The notes: generated by a model from the letters alone, not told the origin. Counted from the stretch's first letter, positions 9,340-18,209 are shown. The stretch: 64,000 nucleotides of DNA from Alloalcanivorax dieselolei B5 (GCF_000300005.1 NC_018691.1:3906001-3970000); one strand, 5' to 3'. Made by a program: numbers and translations.

Positions 9340-9747
9340 TTATTTCACCACACGTAAACGCGGGCCCTTGTCGGGGCCTTTGTCAGGACCATTGTCATCG
9401 GGGCCGTCTTCGGGGGGATCCGGGGGTGGATCTATGGGCTCGAACGCCATGCCCTGGCCGTTCTCGCGGGCGAAAATCGCGATCACCGCGCCCACCGGCA
9501 CTCTGAGATGATGCGGCACGCCGCCGAAACGGGCAGAAAAGACGATTTCATCGTTGCCCGCCACGAACTGGGTCACGGCCCGGGGAGCCACGTTCAGTAC
9601 GATCTGGCCATCCTTGACGAATTCCTGCGGCACTTCGGTGCCGGGATAGCCCGCGTCCACCGCCAGATGAGGGGTGAGACCGTTATCGCATATCCACTCA
9701 TGGGTGGCGCGGATCAAATAGGGCCGGTTGGAAGTCATTTCGGACAT
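9340..9747 (-). CDS. sspB: ClpXP protease specificity-enhancing factor SspB
   Basis: Adaptor that binds ssrA-tagged proteins and tethers them to ClpX. 135 residues from ATG 9747. The substrate-binding fold is recognisable (NRPYLIRATHEWICDNGLTP, then DGQIVLNVAPRAV and FSARFGGVP). A flexible acidic Pro/Asp-rich linker ends in RLRVVK, matching the ClpX-binding tail of E. coli SspB (ALRVVK). The longer frame from 9792 is unlikely because its extra residues are encoded next to the terminator. sspA lies directly upstream, the conserved sspA-sspB order. Confidence 0.93.
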   Translation of the reverse strand: MSEMTSNRPYLIRATHEWICDNGLTPHLAVDAGYPGTEVPQEFVKDGQIVLNVAPRAVTQFVAGNDEIVFSARFGGVPHHLRVPVGAVIAIFARENGQGMAFEPIDPPPDPPEDGPDDNGPDKGPDKGPRLRVVK

Positions 9748-9790
9748 AACAGCAGGGCTTTTCCGATGGATACGGCCGCGCTCCGGCGGC

Positions 9791-9820
9791 AAAAAAAGCC
9801 CGTGCGCGGGGGCACGGGCC
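9791..9820 (-). terminator. Rho-independent terminator between sspA and sspB
   Basis: Read on the minus strand, a GC-rich stem (GCCCGTGC/GCACGGGC) is followed by seven T. It lies just past the sspA stop and before the sspB start, so it may partly uncouple sspB from sspA. Confidence 0.8.
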
Positions 9821-9825
9821 GGAGT

Positions 9826-10464
9826 TCACAGCGCCAGGCGCATTTCCCGCTCAGCTTCGGTCAGGCTGGCCTGGAAGCTGTCACGGTCAAACAGGCGCTC
9901 GGCGTAATCCAGCAGCGGCTTGGCCTGCTTGGCGGGCAGGTCCACACCCAGAACGGGCAACCGCCACAAAATCGGCGCCACCACGCAGTCCACCAGGGTG
10001 AATTCCTCGCTCATGAAGAACGGCAGCTCATTGAAGATCGGCGCGGTGGCGATCATTCCTTCGCGCAGTTCCTTGCGGCGCTTGTTCAAAGCGGCGTCTT
10101 TCTCCTCGCCCAGCACCAGGGCGTCCACATGGCCACACCAGTCACGCTCGATACGGTGCACCAGCAGACGACTCTGCGCCCGCGCCACCGGATACACCGG
10201 CAGCAACGGCGGATGCGGGAAGCGCTCGTCCAGATACTCCATGATCACCGTGGACTGATACAGGGTCAGCTCACGGTCCACCAGGGTCGGGACCTCGTTA
10301 TACGGATTCAGGGCCGCCAGATCTTCCGGTTTGTCCCGGCTGTCCACGTCCACGATATCCACGGTTACGCCCTTCTCCGCCAGGACAATACGCACCCGGT
10401 GGCTGTAGTGATCGTCCGGGGAAGAGAAGAAAGTCATTGAGGAACGTTTGGTCACCACGCCCAT
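9826..10464 (-). CDS. sspA: Stringent starvation protein A (GST-fold transcription regulator)
   Basis: RNA-polymerase-associated protein with a glutathione-S-transferase fold but no transferase activity in studied homologues. About 212 residues from ATG 10464. The N-terminal thioredoxin-like part contains [16 protein letters not shown] and [19 protein letters not shown], then [17 protein letters not shown] prefer ATG 10464 because a GGAG lies 11 bases upstream and homologues begin close to it; ATG 10488 is also in frame. A terminator for the pet operon (10501-10530) precedes it. Confidence 0.92.
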   Translation of the reverse strand: MGVVTKRSSMTFFSSPDDHYSHRVRIVLAEKGVTVDIVDVDSRDKPEDLAALNPYNEVPTLVDRELTLYQSTVIMEYLDERFPHPPLLPVYPVARAQSRLLVHRIERDWCGHVDALVLGEEKDAALNKRRKELREGMIATAPIFNELPFFMSEEFTLVDCVVAPILWRLPVLGVDLPAKQAKPLLDYAERLFDRDSFQASLTEAEREMRLAL

Positions 10465-10500
10465 GGTCGAGTCATCTCCAAGCATCATCTAATAACACAA

Positions 10501-10530
10501 ACAGGGTAGCCGCTTGCGCGGTTACCCTGT
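10501..10530 (-). terminator. Hairpin terminator after petC
   Basis: A 13-bp stem with one G-T pair (ACAGGGTAGCCGC against GCGGTTACCCTGT), loop TTGC, followed on the minus strand by TTGTGTTATT. It sits 26 bases past the petC stop and ahead of sspA. Confidence 0.7.
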
Positions 10531-10555
10531 TGCAGGCTGGATCAACGTTCGTGGA

Positions 10556-11212
10556 TCAGTGAACGTCTTTCCAGTATTCCTTCTTCAGCAGGTACGCCGG
10601 TACGAGAAGGATAGCAAGGAACACGAGCACGTAAACACCAATCCGCTCACGGGTGGGCGCAATCGGCTCCGCCGCGTAAGTGAGGAAGTTGGTGATATCG
10701 CCCATGGCGGCCTTGAATTCCTCTTCATCCAGGGCTTCCTGCATACCGGCCATCACATGCGGCATGCCGACGTTCGGGAACACCTTGTTGTTGTAACCGA
10801 ACGGACGGGATTCATCCTCATAGAAGCCGATCAGATAAGAATACAGCCAATCCGGGGATTGCAGGCGCGCTTCCAGGGTCAGATCCGGCGGCGCGGTCCC
10901 GAACCACTTCTTGGCGTCTTCCTTATCCATGGCGTTCTGCATCGGATCACCAATCTTATCACTGGTGAAGTTCATATACTTCAGTACCAGCTCATCCGGG
11001 ATACCCAGGTCGTCGCCCATACGACCGTAACGCAGATATTCCAGACTATGACAACCCATGCAGTAATTGACATAAAGCTTGGCACCGTTCTGCAGGCTCA
11101 CTTTGTCCTGCAGATTGACCGGAGCCTTCTCATACTCAGCGTCATGACCACCGGCGGCCACGGCCAATACCGGCAAACAGCTGAACAAAATGGCGGCAAA
11201 AAGCTTCTTCAT
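10556..11212 (-). CDS. petC: Ubiquinol-cytochrome c reductase, cytochrome c1 subunit
   Basis: Membrane-anchored c-type cytochrome of respiratory complex III, passing electrons from the Rieske centre to soluble cytochrome c in the periplasm. 218 residues. Signal peptide at 1-20 (MKKLFAAILFSCLPVLAVAA), haem-binding CMGCH at 51-55, and a C-terminal anchor helix (IGVYVLVFLAILLVPAYLL). The start touches the petB stop. Cytochrome c1 is a separate gene here, not fused to cytochrome b. Confidence 0.95.
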   Translation of the reverse strand: MKKLFAAILFSCLPVLAVAAGGHDAEYEKAPVNLQDKVSLQNGAKLYVNYCMGCHSLEYLRYGRMGDDLGIPDELVLKYMNFTSDKIGDPMQNAMDKEDAKKWFGTAPPDLTLEARLQSPDWLYSYLIGFYEDESRPFGYNNKVFPNVGMPHVMAGMQEALDEEEFKAAMGDITNFLTYAAEPIAPTRERIGVYVLVFLAILLVPAYLLKKEYWKDVH

Positions 11213-12492
11213 CAGTGACCCCCCGTGACGCGCTCAGGTACCGGCTTGGATTTTTCGAATCGATGGCCGAATGGCAGTATCACGATGAAGAACAGGAAGT
11301 AATACACCGTGCCGATCTGCGCCACGGTCTTCGCCAGACCGGTGGCCGGCTGGGTCCCGAGATAGCCGAGGATCAGGAAGTCCACCACGAATAGCGCCAG
11401 GGTGATCTTGCTCACCAGGCCCTTGTAACGGATGGACTTGACCGGATGGCGGTCCAGCCAGGGCAGCAGGAACAGAATGGCAATGGCGCCGCCCATGGCG
11501 ATCAGCCCCCAGGCCTTGGACGAGATAAACCAGTCGATGGTGGTGGCACGCAGCATCGCGTAATAGGGGCCGTAGTACCACACCGGAGCGATGTGATCCG
11601 GGGTCTTCAGCGGATCCGCCGGCGCGAAGTTGGGCTTCTCGATCAAATAGCCGCCGCCGGTGGGGAAGTAGAAGATCACCACCGCGAACACCATCATGAA
11701 GATGATGACGCCGGGCAGGTCCTTGACGGTGTAGTAAGGGTGGAACGGGATGCCGTCTTTGGGGATCCCGTTCTCGTCCTTGTGCTTCTTGATTTCCACG
11801 CCATCCGGGTTGTTGGAGCCGACTTCATGCAGCGCCAGGATGTGCAGGAAAACCAGGGCCACCAGCACCAGCGGAATCGCCACCACGTGCAGGGCGAAGA
11901 ATTTGTTCACGGTGGCGGTGGACAGCAGATAGTCGCCACGCACCCAGGTGGTGAGGGCCTCACCGATTTCCTTGGCGTCGTTGGCGTCGATGAACGGAAT
12001 CACGTCGAACGGAATCGCGCCGGCCAGGGAGATGATCACCTGGGCGCCCCAGTAGGACATGTTACCCCAGGGCAGCACGTAGCCGAGGAAACCTTCGGCC
12101 ATCAGTGCCACGTAGATCAACATGCCGAAGATCCACACCAGTTCCCGCGGCGGCTTGTAGGAGCCGTACAGCAGGCCACGGAACATGTGGATGTACACCA
12201 CGGCGAAGAAGGCCGAAGCGCCGACCGCGTGCATATAGCGGATCAGCCAGCCCCACTGCACGTCGCGCATGATGTACTCGACGGACTCGAAGCCCTGGCT
12301 GGGAGAGAAGAACATGGTCAACCAGATACCGGTGAGCAGCTGGTTCACCAGCACCACCATGGAGAGCACCCCAAAGTAGTACCAGAAGTTGAAGTTCTTC
12401 GGAGCGTAGTACTCCGACATGTGTTTTTTGTAGGTGTTAACGACGGGAAGACGCGCATCCACCCAGTCGATCAAGCCATTCACCACTCTCAT
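11212..12492 (-). CDS. petB: Ubiquinol-cytochrome c reductase, cytochrome b subunit
   Basis: Core membrane subunit of complex III carrying the two b haems and the quinol sites. 426 residues, full length with both cytochrome b N- and C-terminal domains. His pairs lie in the RYMHAVGASAFF and FALHVVAIPLVLV helices; the Qo-site PEWY-type motif appears as PVWYYGPYYAML. It overlaps petA by 4 bases and abuts petC, so the three are translationally coupled. Confidence 0.96.
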   Translation of the reverse strand: MRVVNGLIDWVDARLPVVNTYKKHMSEYYAPKNFNFWYYFGVLSMVVLVNQLLTGIWLTMFFSPSQGFESVEYIMRDVQWGWLIRYMHAVGASAFFAVVYIHMFRGLLYGSYKPPRELVWIFGMLIYVALMAEGFLGYVLPWGNMSYWGAQVIISLAGAIPFDVIPFIDANDAKEIGEALTTWVRGDYLLSTATVNKFFALHVVAIPLVLVALVFLHILALHEVGSNNPDGVEIKKHKDENGIPKDGIPFHPYYTVKDLPGVIIFMMVFAVVIFYFPTGGGYLIEKPNFAPADPLKTPDHIAPVWYYGPYYAMLRATTIDWFISSKAWGLIAMGGAIAILFLLPWLDRHPVKSIRYKGLVSKITLALFVVDFLILGYLGTQPATGLAKTVAQIGTVYYFLFFIVILPFGHRFEKSKPVPERVTGGH

Positions 12493-13076
12493 GCCTGAGT
12501 CTCCCCTTCTTCAGAGCCGACGATGATCACGGACTCGCTCAGATAAGAGTGCGGCGGAACCACCAGGTTGGTGGGAGCCGGCACGCCTTGGTAAACACGT
12601 CCCGCCAGGTCGAACATGGAACCGTGGCAGGGACAGAAAAAGCCGCCATGATCCAGTTGCACGGTGGGCTCTTGCTCATACAGGGGGGAGCAACCGAGGT
12701 GAGTACAGGTGCCAATCAGCACCAGATATTCTTTCTTGATGGAGCGCCACTGATTCTTGGCGTACGGCGGTTGTTGATCTTGCTCGGAACCGGGGTCGCG
12801 CAGCGAACCCTCGATCTGGGCCAGGCCTTCGAGCATCTTGTCGGTGCGATTCACTACCCACACCGGCTGCCCGCGCCATTCCTGCACCACCCGCTGGCCC
12901 AATTCCAACTTGCTGATATCGACCTGGACCGGGGCACCGGCGTTCTCCGCCTTGGCGCTAGGCAGCCAGGATTTCACGAAAGGAACCGCCAGCCCCACCG
13001 CACCTGCTGCTCCGATCGCCGATGTCAGGCCAATCAGAAAGGTACGGCGGCTGGTATTTACGCCGTCATTGCTCAT
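12489..13076 (-). CDS. petA: Rieske iron-sulfur subunit of the cytochrome bc1 complex
   Basis: 195 residues. A twin-arginine-type N-terminus (SRRTFLIG) and one membrane helix are followed by the Rieske domain, with the cluster-binding motifs CTHLGCSP and CPCHGS providing two Cys and two His. It takes electrons from ubiquinol to cytochrome c1 on the periplasmic side. It is first in the petABC operon; a GGGAGAAG ribosome site precedes ATG 13076. Confidence 0.96.
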   Translation of the reverse strand: MSNDGVNTSRRTFLIGLTSAIGAAGAVGLAVPFVKSWLPSAKAENAGAPVQVDISKLELGQRVVQEWRGQPVWVVNRTDKMLEGLAQIEGSLRDPGSEQDQQPPYAKNQWRSIKKEYLVLIGTCTHLGCSPLYEQEPTVQLDHGGFFCPCHGSMFDLAGRVYQGVPAPTNLVVPPHSYLSESVIIVGSEEGETQA

Positions 13077-13544
13077 TGAGATCTTCTCCCCTGGAGCCTG
13101 TTTTCATCTGTCTTTTCCATCGTTCGCCGCGTTGCTCTTCCGGTGGATGCCAGGCTTCACATCCACACCCGGATCCGTGCCAGGAATGTCGAGCCACGCC
13201 AACCACGCCACCAGGGCATGGCACACACCAATGCGATGTCGGGCAGGGGCGGAAGGCCCGGACCCGGACGGACAAGGGTGTGTGAAACGGCAACACCGAA
13301 CCGGTTTGTTATTTAAATCCCGCAGGACGAATGATGCCGACAACAGCGGATCAAATCGAACGAAAGCGGGCTCCGTCGGAGCGCGGGAGTGACCCAGATC
13401 AGGCAAAGATGTCCCGGACCGGGACGAGAGGTCAGAGCTCACGCTTCAGGCGGAGTAAGGCGGCCGAAATGGTAAAGAAAAAACCCACATCTTACAACCG
13501 GTTATTCCGGGGAGAGACGCCCGGTAAACCCCTGATTTGAACGC
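13077..13544. other. Gene-free region upstream of petA
   Basis: About 470 bases between petA (start 13076) and the rpsI terminator. It must hold the pet promoter and leader on the minus strand. I see an AT-rich patch (ATTTAAAT at about 13311-13318) but no convincing -35/-10 pair, and no credible coding frame. Confidence 0.5.
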
Positions 13545-13572
13545 AAAAAAGCCCGGCATTGCCGGGCTTTTC
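13545..13572 (-). terminator. Rho-independent terminator of rplM-rpsI
   Basis: Stem GCCCGGC/GCCGGGC with loop AATG. Read on the minus strand it is followed by a run of T. It lies 31 bases past the rpsI stop. Confidence 0.9.
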
Positions 13573-13602
13573 GCAAGCGTGAGCGGTATTCGGCGGTGCC
13601 GA

Positions 13603-13998
13603 TTAACGCTTGGAGTACTGCGGACGCTTACGCGCTTTGTGCAGACCCACTTTCTTACGCTCGACTTCACGGGCGTCGCGGGTGACGTAGCCGGCACGAC
13701 GCAGGGCGCCGCGCATTTCACCGTCGTACTCCATCAGAGCACGGGTGATGCCGTGACGAATGGCACCGGCCTGGCCGTTGTTGCCACCGCCTTTCACGGT
13801 CACGTAGACGTCGAAACGATCGGTCATGTCCACCAGTTCCAGCGGCTGACGCACCACCATGCGGTTGGTCTCGCGACCGAAGAACTGATCCAGCGGGCGA
13901 CCGTTAACGGTGATGTTACCGCTACCGGGGCGCAGGAAAACGCGAGCGGCGGCGGTTTTACGACGACCGGTTCCGTAATCGGCGTTTGCAGTTGCCAT
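13603..13998 (-). CDS. rpsI: 30S ribosomal protein S9
   Basis: 131 residues, full length. The N-terminal [18 protein letters not shown] and the C-terminal [11 protein letters not shown] tail, which reaches the ribosomal P site, are both present. It lies 11 bases after rplM in the universal L13-S9 operon and ends at a strong terminator. Confidence 0.98.
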   Translation of the reverse strand: MATANADYGTGRRKTAAARVFLRPGSGNITVNGRPLDQFFGRETNRMVVRQPLELVDMTDRFDVYVTVKGGGNNGQAGAIRHGITRALMEYDGEMRGALRRAGYVTRDAREVERKKVGLHKARKRPQYSKR

Positions 13999-14009
13999 CG
14001 ACTAACCCC

Positions 14010-14438
14010 TTAGATTTCCAGCTGCTGCGGCTGCTGAGCAGTATGAGGATGCTCGGCGCCGGCGTAGACTTTGAGTTTGCTGAACATGGCGCGACCCAGC
14101 GGAGTACGCGGCAGCATGCCCTTCACGGCCTTCTCGATAACCAGTTGCGGCTTGCTGCCGATCAGGGTTTCGAAGTTGGCTTCCTTGATGCCGCCCGGAT
14201 AGCCGGTATGACGATAGTACATCTTGTTACTGGCTTTTTTGCCGGTAACCGCCACTTTCTCGGCGTTGATCACCACGATATAGTCGCCGGTGTCCACATG
14301 CGGAGTGAATTCCGGCTTGTGTTTACCGCGCAGACGACTGGCGATCTCTGTAGCCAGCCGACCCAGCGTTTTGCCGGAGGCGTCTACCACATACCAGTCG
14401 CGCTTTACGCTTTCCGGTTTCGCGCTGAAGGTCTTCAT
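14010..14438 (-). CDS. rplM: 50S ribosomal protein L13
   Basis: 142 residues, full length, with the family stretch [20 protein letters not shown] and the [14 protein letters not shown] segment. First gene of the rplM-rpsI operon; a GGGAAGA ribosome site precedes the ATG. A consensus-like sigma-70 promoter and a leader hairpin lie upstream. Confidence 0.98.
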   Translation of the reverse strand: MKTFSAKPESVKRDWYVVDASGKTLGRLATEIASRLRGKHKPEFTPHVDTGDYIVVINAEKVAVTGKKASNKMYYRHTGYPGGIKEANFETLIGSKPQLVIEKAVKGMLPRTPLGRAMFSKLKVYAGAEHPHTAQQPQQLEI

Positions 14439-14482
14439 GGGAGTCTTCCCTAAAAATTTGTGCCCTAAATTCAGATGCTTAC

Positions 14483-14498
14483 GGGTTCCAGGAACCCG
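14483..14498 (-). promoter_or_regulatory. Hairpin in the rplM 5' leader
   Basis: The leader between the predicted promoter and rplM contains CGGGTTCCAGGAACCCG (6-bp stem, 5-base loop). In E. coli L13 represses its own mRNA through the leader, so this is a candidate control structure. That role is inferred. Confidence 0.4.
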
Positions 14499-14531
14499 CC
14501 GACGTTAAGCCCGCCGGGCAAGAGGGCACGA

Positions 14532-14560
14532 ATTGTACTGAAGCGCCCGGGTAAAGACAA
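14532..14560 (-). promoter_or_regulatory. Sigma-70 promoter of rplM-rpsI
   Basis: On the minus strand, -35 TTGTCT (14560-14555) and -10 TACAAT (14537-14532) are separated by exactly 17 bases. This predicts a start near 14525 and a leader of about 87 bases. Confidence 0.75.
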
Positions 14561-14607
14561 GCACGGAAAACGGGAAATTGTTGGGTATAGTCAGCTGACT
14601 CGTTCTT

Positions 14608-14643
14608 ACCTGAAAAGACACTTAAAAAGACACCTGAAAAGCC
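14608..14643 (+). repeat. Three tandem 12-bp units upstream of tas
   Basis: ACCTGAAAAGAC, ACTTAAAAAGAC and ACCTGAAAAGCC follow one another without a gap, 34 bases before the tas-like gene start. They could be a regulator-binding array or replication slippage; nothing more is visible. Confidence 0.6.
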
Positions 14644-14676
14644 GCCCGGACAGACCCGGATAGACAAGGAGCCACC

Positions 14677-15714
14677 ATGGAATACCGCTTTCTCGGCCAT
14701 ACCGAGTTGAAAGTCAGCAGCCTGTGCCTGGGCACCATGACCTGGGGCAACCAGAACACCGCCGAGGACGGCTTCGCGCAGATGGACCTGGCCCTCGAAC
14801 AGGGGGTCAATTTCTTCGATACAGCGGAAATGTACGCGGTTCCGGCCAGCCCGGACACCTCTTTCCGCACCGAAACCATCATCGGCGAATGGTTCGCCCG
14901 CACCGGTAACCGCGACAAGGTGGTACTGGCCACCAAGGCCGCCGGCCCTGGCGATTACGTCAAACATATCCGCGGCGGGCCGCGCCTGAGCCCGGCAAGC
15001 TTGCAAGAGGCGGTGGAAGGCAGCCTCAAGCGCCTGCGGACCGATGTTATCGATGTCTATCAACTGCACTGGCCGGAGCGCCCCACCAACTACTTTGGCC
15101 GTCTCGGTTACAAGCACCGCGAGGACGCCCAGGCGCTGCCCATCGCGGAGACCGTGGCCGGCCTCAAGGCACTGGTGGACGCCGGCAAGATCCGCCACTG
15201 GGGCCTGTCCAACGAAACTCCCTGGGGCACCATGACCTTCCTCCGCGAGGCGGAAAAGATCGGCCTGGCGCATCCGGTATCGATCCAGAACCCCTATTCC
15301 CTGCTCAACCGCAGTTTCGAGGTGGGTCTGGCCGAGGTGGCCCATCGTGAAGGCGTCGGCCTGCTGGCCTACTCACCACTGGCCTTTGGCCTGCTCAGCG
15401 GCAAATACCGTAACGGCCAGCAGCCGGAAAAAGGCCGGCTGACACTGTTCAAGCACTTCGCCCGCTATACCAACGAACAGTCCGTCGCCGCCACCGAAGC
15501 CTACTGCCAACTGGCGGAACGCCACGGTCTCAGCCCCACCCAACTGGCGCTGCAGTTCGTCACCACCCGGCCCTTCGTCACCAGCAACATCATCGGCGCC
15601 ACCACCCTGGAGCAGCTCCGGGAGAACCTGGACAGCGTCAATCTGAGCTGGAACGACGAATTGGAGAAGGAGATCGAAGCGATTCATACCCGCTTCCCGT
15701 ATCCGGCGCCCTGA
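14677..15714 (+). CDS. Tas-like NADP(H)-dependent aldo/keto reductase
   Basis: 345-residue TIM-barrel oxidoreductase. The N-terminus (MEYRFLGHTELKVSSLCLGTMTWG) and the active-site region NFFDTAEMY, with the catalytic Asp and Tyr, closely follow E. coli Tas. The catalytic His region is VYQLHWPERPTNYFG, and the C-terminal cofactor region contains SNIIGATTLEQL. In Pseudomonas a homologous oxidoreductase also lies beside rplM, so this marks the edge of the conserved core. A real substrate is not known for this family. Confidence 0.88.
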   Translation: MEYRFLGHTELKVSSLCLGTMTWGNQNTAEDGFAQMDLALEQGVNFFDTAEMYAVPASPDTSFRTETIIGEWFARTGNRDKVVLATKAAGPGDYVKHIRGGPRLSPASLQEAVEGSLKRLRTDVIDVYQLHWPERPTNYFGRLGYKHREDAQALPIAETVAGLKALVDAGKIRHWGLSNETPWGTMTFLREAEKIGLAHPVSIQNPYSLLNRSFEVGLAEVAHREGVGLLAYSPLAFGLLSGKYRNGQQPEKGRLTLFKHFARYTNEQSVAATEAYCQLAERHGLSPTQLALQFVTTRPFVTSNIIGATTLEQLRENLDSVNLSWNDELEKEIEAIHTRFPYPAP

Positions 15715-15762
15715 CGCTCTAACTGCGCTCGGGCAATTCGCAAAGCGAGAACCACGAAGGTA

Positions 15763-15875
15763 CTGTAGGAGCCAGCCTTGCTGGCGAATTCTCCCACCAT
15801 TCGGGAACGATTCATTCGCCAGCAGGGCTGGCTCCCACAGCGGCCTCGTAGCTACCCCCGGTACATGTTTCCAAG
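15763..15875. repeat. BIME/REP-like interspersed element
   Basis: Arms 15763-15789 and 15814-15840 are reverse complements with two mismatches over 27 bases. The tail (15841-15875, ending GTTTCCAAG) aligns with the tail of the element at 7181-7296. It lies between the tas-like gene and the TetR gene. Confidence 0.75.
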
Positions 15876-15923
15876 ACCCCTCTTGACGGCTCCCTTGTTA
15901 TCGGTGCAATGTTATCAGCGCAA

Positions 15924-15940
15924 TGTTAACGCCGTTAACA
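15924..15940. promoter_or_regulatory. Candidate TetR operator
   Basis: Perfect palindrome TGTTAAC-GCC-GTTAACA, 16 bases before the TetR start, preceded by a direct repeat of GCAATGTTA. Position and symmetry suit autorepression by the TetR protein. Confidence 0.55.
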
Positions 15941-15956
15941 CAGCATCGGGATCAAC

Positions 15957-16562
15957 ATGACTTCCACCTATCATCACGGCGATCTGTACCGTCAGGCCCT
16001 GGAACAGGCGCTGGCCCTCCTTCATGAGGAAGGCGCGGCGGCGGTCACCCTGCGAGCCCTGGCCCGCCGTCTGCAAGTGACCGCCCCAGCGCTGTACCGG
16101 CATTTCCGCAATCGCGACAGTCTGCTTGCCGCCCTGGCCGAGTACGGCTTCCGGGAGCTGCGCCGGCAACTGCTGGCGGTGCGGCGGGATGACGCCCTGG
16201 AGCAACTGACCGGCATCGGCCAGGCCTACATCGCCTTCGCTCAGGCACGGCCCAATCTGTACCGGCTGATGTTCGGCGGCCAGTTGCTGCCGCGCGGCGC
16301 CCATCCGGACCTGGACGCCGCCGGCCTCGGCGCCTTCGCCGTTCTGCAGCAAAGCATTGATGACGCTCTCGCCGCCGGCTATCTGAATGGCCAGCCGGCC
16401 GGCCCGCTGACCGCCGCCGCCTGGTCCCTGGTGCACGGTTTCGCCGAACTGACCATTGATGGTCACCTGCCCGACGAGCAGCAGGCACCGGGCCTGGCGG
16501 CTCTGGTCACCCGGCTGCTACTGCCCGGCGGCCCGTCTTCCCGCCATAACAACACCCCCTGA
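15957..16562 (+). CDS. TetR-family transcriptional regulator
   Basis: 201 residues with a canonical N-terminal TetR helix-turn-helix (TLRALARRLQVTAPALYRHF, about residues 33-52) and a C-terminal ligand/dimer domain of the WHG type. It is followed at 10 bases by an oxidoreductase gene, then an SGNH hydrolase gene, which it probably controls. The palindrome just upstream is a likely operator. Ligand unknown. Confidence 0.88.
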   Translation: MTSTYHHGDLYRQALEQALALLHEEGAAAVTLRALARRLQVTAPALYRHFRNRDSLLAALAEYGFRELRRQLLAVRRDDALEQLTGIGQAYIAFAQARPNLYRLMFGGQLLPRGAHPDLDAAGLGAFAVLQQSIDDALAAGYLNGQPAGPLTAAAWSLVHGFAELTIDGHLPDEQQAPGLAALVTRLLLPGGPSSRHNNTP

Positions 16563-16572
16563 GGAGTCCCTC

Positions 16573-18192
16573 ATGCCCAGCCCCAGCACTCTGCGAATAG
16601 GCCGACGCTACCGCGCCAACCGCCTGCAAGGCCGTTACGATGTTCTGGTCATCGGTTCCGGCATTGGCGGGCTCAGCGCCGCCGCCTGTCTGAGCAAGCT
16701 CGGCAAGAAAGTGGCGGTGTTCGAGCAGCATTACACCGCCGGCGGCTTTACCCACGCCTACGAGCGCAACGGCTACGAATGGGACGTGGGTGTTCACTAC
16801 ATCGGTGACGTGGGCAAGGACCATACCCTGGCGAAACGGCTGTTCGACCATATCAGTGACGGCCAATTGAAATGGGCGCCGATGGATCCCTGCTACGACC
16901 GCATCCATATCGGCGACCGGCAGTACGATCTGATGGCCGGCCCCGAGGCTTTCGTCGAGACCTTGAAACGGGCTTTCCCCAACGACCATGCCGCCATCGA
17001 CCGCTATATGGCGCTCACCGCCAAGGCCGCCACCGCGATCCAGGTGCTGACCACCGCCAAGGTGCTGCCCGGCACTGCCGGTAAACTGCTGGCCAAGGGG
17101 CTGAGTCTCACCGGGGCCGGCAAGCTGAACCGGCCCACCGCCGAAGTGCTCGGTGAGCTGACCGACAATCGCGAGTTGATCGCGGTGCTCACCGGCCAGT
17201 GGGGCGACAACGGCCTGCCACCGGAGCAGTCCAGTTTTCTGATCCACGCCATCATCGCCCGCCATTATCTGTATGGCGGCTTCTATCCGGTGGGCGGCGC
17301 TTCGGCCATGGCCACAACCATTATTCCGGTGATCCAGCAAAGCGGCGGCGACGTCTTTACCTACGCCGACGTGCGGGAGATCGTCATCGAGAACGGTCGC
17401 GCCACCGGTCTGAGGCTGGCGGACGACAATGTGGTTTCCGCGCCGGTGATCATCAGCGACGCCGGTGTATTCAACACCTTCCAGAACCTGTTGCCGGACA
17501 CCTGCCCGCAGCGCCAGGGCTATCTGGACCGGCTGACCCGGGTGCAACGTTCCATGGCCAGCGCCTGCCTGTATGTGGGCCTGAACGCGGACGCCGCCAG
17601 CCTGGGATTGCCGAAAACCAATTTCTGGATTTACCCGGACAGCGACTATCAGCGGCAACTGGAGCAAGCCCTGGCGGCCCCCGATGATCATGATATTCCG
17701 CTGACCTATATTTCCTTCCCCAGCGCCAAGGACCCCAGTTTCAGCGAACGCTATCCGGACCGCGCCACCATCGAGATCGTCGCCGCCGCCCCCTATGAAT
17801 GGTTCCAGGCCTGGGACGGCACTCCCTGGGGCAAACGGGGCGAAGATTACGAAGCGGTCAAGGAAGCGTTCTCCCAGCGGCTACTGGAAAAACTGTTCGA
17901 GAAAATGCCACACCTGCGGGAGCACCTCGATTACTACGAGCTCTCCACTCCGCTTTCCACCGCTTATTTCTGCCGCTACCCCAGTGGCGAAATTTATGGC
18001 CTGAACCACGATCCAAACCGGTTCGAGCAACAATGGCTGCGCCCCAAGACCACCATTCCCGGCCTCTATCTCACCGGCCAGGATGTGCTCACCTGCGGCG
18101 TCGCCGGGGCCATGATCGCCGGGCTGGTCACCGCCATTTCGGTGGGCGGCGTGCGCGCCCTGCCGTTGGCCAAGACCATGTTCGCGGGCTGA
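16573..18192 (+). CDS. FAD-dependent oxidoreductase of the phytoene desaturase / retinol saturase family
   Basis: 539 residues from ATG 16573, which has a GAGGAG ribosome site; an upstream in-frame start at 16456 lies inside the TetR gene and is rejected. The dinucleotide-binding motif VIGSGIGGLSAAACL is near residue 24, followed by GGFTHAYERNGYEWDVGVHYIGD as in RetSat/CrtI-like enzymes (residues about 54-76). The C-terminal FAD contact is PGLYLTGQDVLTCGVAGAM. Such enzymes saturate, desaturate or isomerise polyene and isoprenoid lipids. No carotenoid synthesis genes are nearby, so a catabolic or lipid-modifying role is likely. Family firm, reaction unknown. Confidence 0.85.
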   Translation: MPSPSTLRIGRRYRANRLQGRYDVLVIGSGIGGLSAAACLSKLGKKVAVFEQHYTAGGFTHAYERNGYEWDVGVHYIGDVGKDHTLAKRLFDHISDGQLKWAPMDPCYDRIHIGDRQYDLMAGPEAFVETLKRAFPNDHAAIDRYMALTAKAATAIQVLTTAKVLPGTAGKLLAKGLSLTGAGKLNRPTAEVLGELTDNRELIAVLTGQWGDNGLPPEQSSFLIHAIIARHYLYGGFYPVGGASAMATTIIPVIQQSGGDVFTYADVREIVIENGRATGLRLADDNVVSAPVIISDAGVFNTFQNLLPDTCPQRQGYLDRLTRVQRSMASACLYVGLNADAASLGLPKTNFWIYPDSDYQRQLEQALAAPDDHDIPLTYISFPSAKDPSFSERYPDRATIEIVAAAPYEWFQAWDGTPWGKRGEDYEAVKEAFSQRLLEKLFEKMPHLREHLDYYELSTPLSTAYFCRYPSGEIYGLNHDPNRFEQQWLRPKTTIPGLYLTGQDVLTCGVAGAMIAGLVTAISVGGVRALPLAKTMFAG

Positions 18193-18209
18193 CTCTTCAT
18201 GGAGTAATC

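Noticed and set aside
7659-9506. A 615-codon plus-strand open frame.
   Set aside because: It is antisense to the sulfatase and part of sspB, shows no recognisable domain and has the composition of a complement frame.
16456-16572. An upstream start for the flavoprotein, fusing 39 extra residues.
   Set aside because: That stretch is coding sequence of the TetR gene in another frame, and a good ribosome site lies before ATG 16573.
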